Part shown: positions 5,601 through 5,693 of the stretch, piece after piece
Layout: every line of letters starts with the position of its first letter
Numbering within the stretch: the first letter of the stretch is position 1
From: Myxococcota bacterium
GTDB lineage: Bacteria; Myxococcota; Polyangia; GCA-2747355; JAKLHH01
NCBI GenBank assembly: GCA_022710245.1
Contig: JAKLHH010000566.1
Coordinates: 1-5,693, forward strand
Length of the DNA: 5,693 bases
Direction: 5' to 3'
Position numbers and translations under genes: made by a program
Notes under the pieces: model-generated
The model's input: only the letters and a program-made list of their open reading frames with translations
Database searches by the model: none
What the model was told of the DNA's origin: nothing

Positions 5601-5693
5601 CGCTCCTCTACCGCACCGAGGCGGGGCTCGCGGCGGTCCCGCTCGGTCCCGAGCCCCCGCGCCTCCCGCGGGCGCACCGGCTCCCGCCGCTCT
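2627..5693 (+). CDS. Large helical-repeat (TPR-like) and beta-propeller-like protein, 3' end outside window
   Basis: The frame is open from ATG 2627 to the window edge (1022 codons, no stop). GGAAGGGGG at 2614-2622 is a moderate ribosome-binding site. There is no signal peptide or membrane segment, so it is probably cytoplasmic. Order of parts: a helical domain (about 12-117) with CHAC at 94-97; a Pro/Arg/Gly-rich linker (118-168); helical pairs of TPR type, e.g. DFAQAEELLRQAL (188-200), GDEAAAARALAAGVRLG (288-304) and GELEAALDLLRQAR (391-404); a second linker (470-495); more Ala/Leu/Glu/Arg helices (497-682), partly coiled-coil-like; then beta-rich repeats from about 690 to the edge. In these, segments ending in a hydrophobic residue plus Pro recur at 750, 791, 833, 873, 977 and 1014, as expected for propeller blades. 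TPR-like solenoids and propellers are binding platforms, so a scaffold role is likely; no catalytic motif is visible. It may belong to MoxR-vWA-beta-propeller systems, but that is a guess. Residues and codon bias clearly favour this strand over the equally long antisense frame. Confidence 0.85.
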   Translation, partial: MGRQRQRRGRTLDPEQVLAGQARVDAAELAELICRVNPTDRGLPPEEEARRYALKQRLQSLLVRRFAGELEAVADPGDPGLALLRHRPSRREACHACVDALEPDARAWVQRQLDEQAAEEPSAEEPFAPSPPRGAAAEDRGRAQRRRPPDPRGGPPAHVGQDDTAEASEALTVEELVERGEAAAAGFDFAQAEELLRQALLRSRGALEAALPLLELLVDQLGMAAEAGALEEELAPEAFADPRVRLLLALAAARGGDAARAVTLAGGLVDPRAVEVHVMVASVALASGDEAAAARALAAGVRLGCPSPELLRLERELGARRAASFAGEEAALAGLVAAGDDEAAAQAAERLLARYPESQPARQLLARRAREQRERRWRGTLTRAEGALAAGELEAALDLLRQARGEGGDPALLEPLLRSAEAALRERRLEARVSSVLEALLGPERPGALLDYLALEEAARARLRDRLTAGRGSSPPPPDVRGAAPIAPGEPAREPAARLGRLLGWLEEAAAPPSGSAARAAVAAVLALEAGEDSALAEAPATVRERLRGHERTLARLAAGRRLLEALTARESEARAAQARRELAEAGALLATDPARARAILEALELRHLDEDGRRSAGALRAELDGLRRRRELAGELEQARKAKDLFALRRLGGELGALLPAGARRSCEAALAALEAALRSRHRVQVLEGDALPGISLAPLGAIPRRVCWLLAADGREAVAVAGHHDRLFVQRLELASGRVLQTAALRLPAITGGFGEVSLDAGILAVTLPGALLRLRLEGWELLGWESLPREWRETTLLPGHHLLWVTTQERDRGRLLVIDREQRRVLRELPEAQRGELVCGVEPPALVRFREGGARAVHEPGGAPHRLTLPAGASIESLAAHPAGEELLVLARREGASRQAPLYLCAPGRRSLEELLRLDGTAGDRSAAIASAREGGLAFVLQELAWAVRFGPQELLCLRLDGRRAELLYRCEVPAGAIVVQDTGARRAALLYRTEAGLAAVPLGPEPPRLPRAHRLPPL

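Noticed and set aside
2576..5677. A 3.1-kb minus-strand open frame (1033 codons) opposite the large gene
   Set aside because: Its translation is strongly Arg/Glu/Ala/Gly-biased with no domain logic, while the plus frame shows normal helix and strand patterns and strong G/C third-position use. Long antisense frames are a by-product of such codon use in very GC-rich DNA.
1..5693. tRNA, rRNA, CRISPR array, transposase or insertion-sequence ends
   Set aside because: I looked on both strands and saw no cloverleaf-like sequence, regularly spaced repeats, transposase motifs or flanking terminal inverted repeats. The only direct repeat of note is the paralogue duplication.

Overview
The window is very GC-rich, with third codon positions almost all G or C in the large gene. 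It encodes Cys-rich, von Willebrand factor A (vWA)-like lipoproteins and a large helical-repeat plus beta-propeller protein. This mix, together with a Gly-rich secreted-protein tail, fits a myxobacterium-like member of the former Deltaproteobacteria (Myxococcota). The assignment is an inference from style, not proof.

Layout. Bases 2-121 (+) are the C-terminal end of a Gly-rich protein. It converges on a minus-strand block at 138-2316, and a hairpin that includes both stop codons lies at the junction. Read in its own direction, the minus block has three parts. First comes a strong ribosome-binding site and lipoprotein signal peptide at 2316. Second is a 72-codon lipoprotein (2136 to 1918) that holds only the first strand and helix of a vWA domain and ends just before a GC hairpin. 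Third is a full-length 538-residue vWA-like lipoprotein (1754 to 138). The short and long genes are paralogues that match in promoter-like boxes, ribosome-binding site, signal peptide and vWA start. This points to a local tandem duplication in which one copy is cut short.

A gene-free gap of about 310 bases (2317-2626) separates this block from a divergent gene on the plus strand. That gene starts at 2627 and stays open to the window edge (1022 codons, no stop). It has no signal peptide. It reads as a helical N-terminal domain, a Pro/Arg-rich linker, a long Ala/Leu/Glu-rich helical-repeat solenoid (TPR-like) and then roughly 40-residue beta-rich repeats that look like propeller blades.

How the parts may work together. 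The two lipoproteins probably act at the cell envelope, binding a ligand through a metal-site fold whose first motif is altered (DNSNL instead of DxSxS). The large protein is probably a cytoplasmic scaffold. Helical repeats plus a propeller recall the MoxR-vWA-beta-propeller ternary systems, but no MoxR ATPase or cytoplasmic vWA gene is visible here, so that link remains a hypothesis. The strongest unexplained signals are the duplicated promoter/N-terminus cassette with its truncated member, the stacked lipoprotein starts, and the unassigned solenoid-propeller protein.
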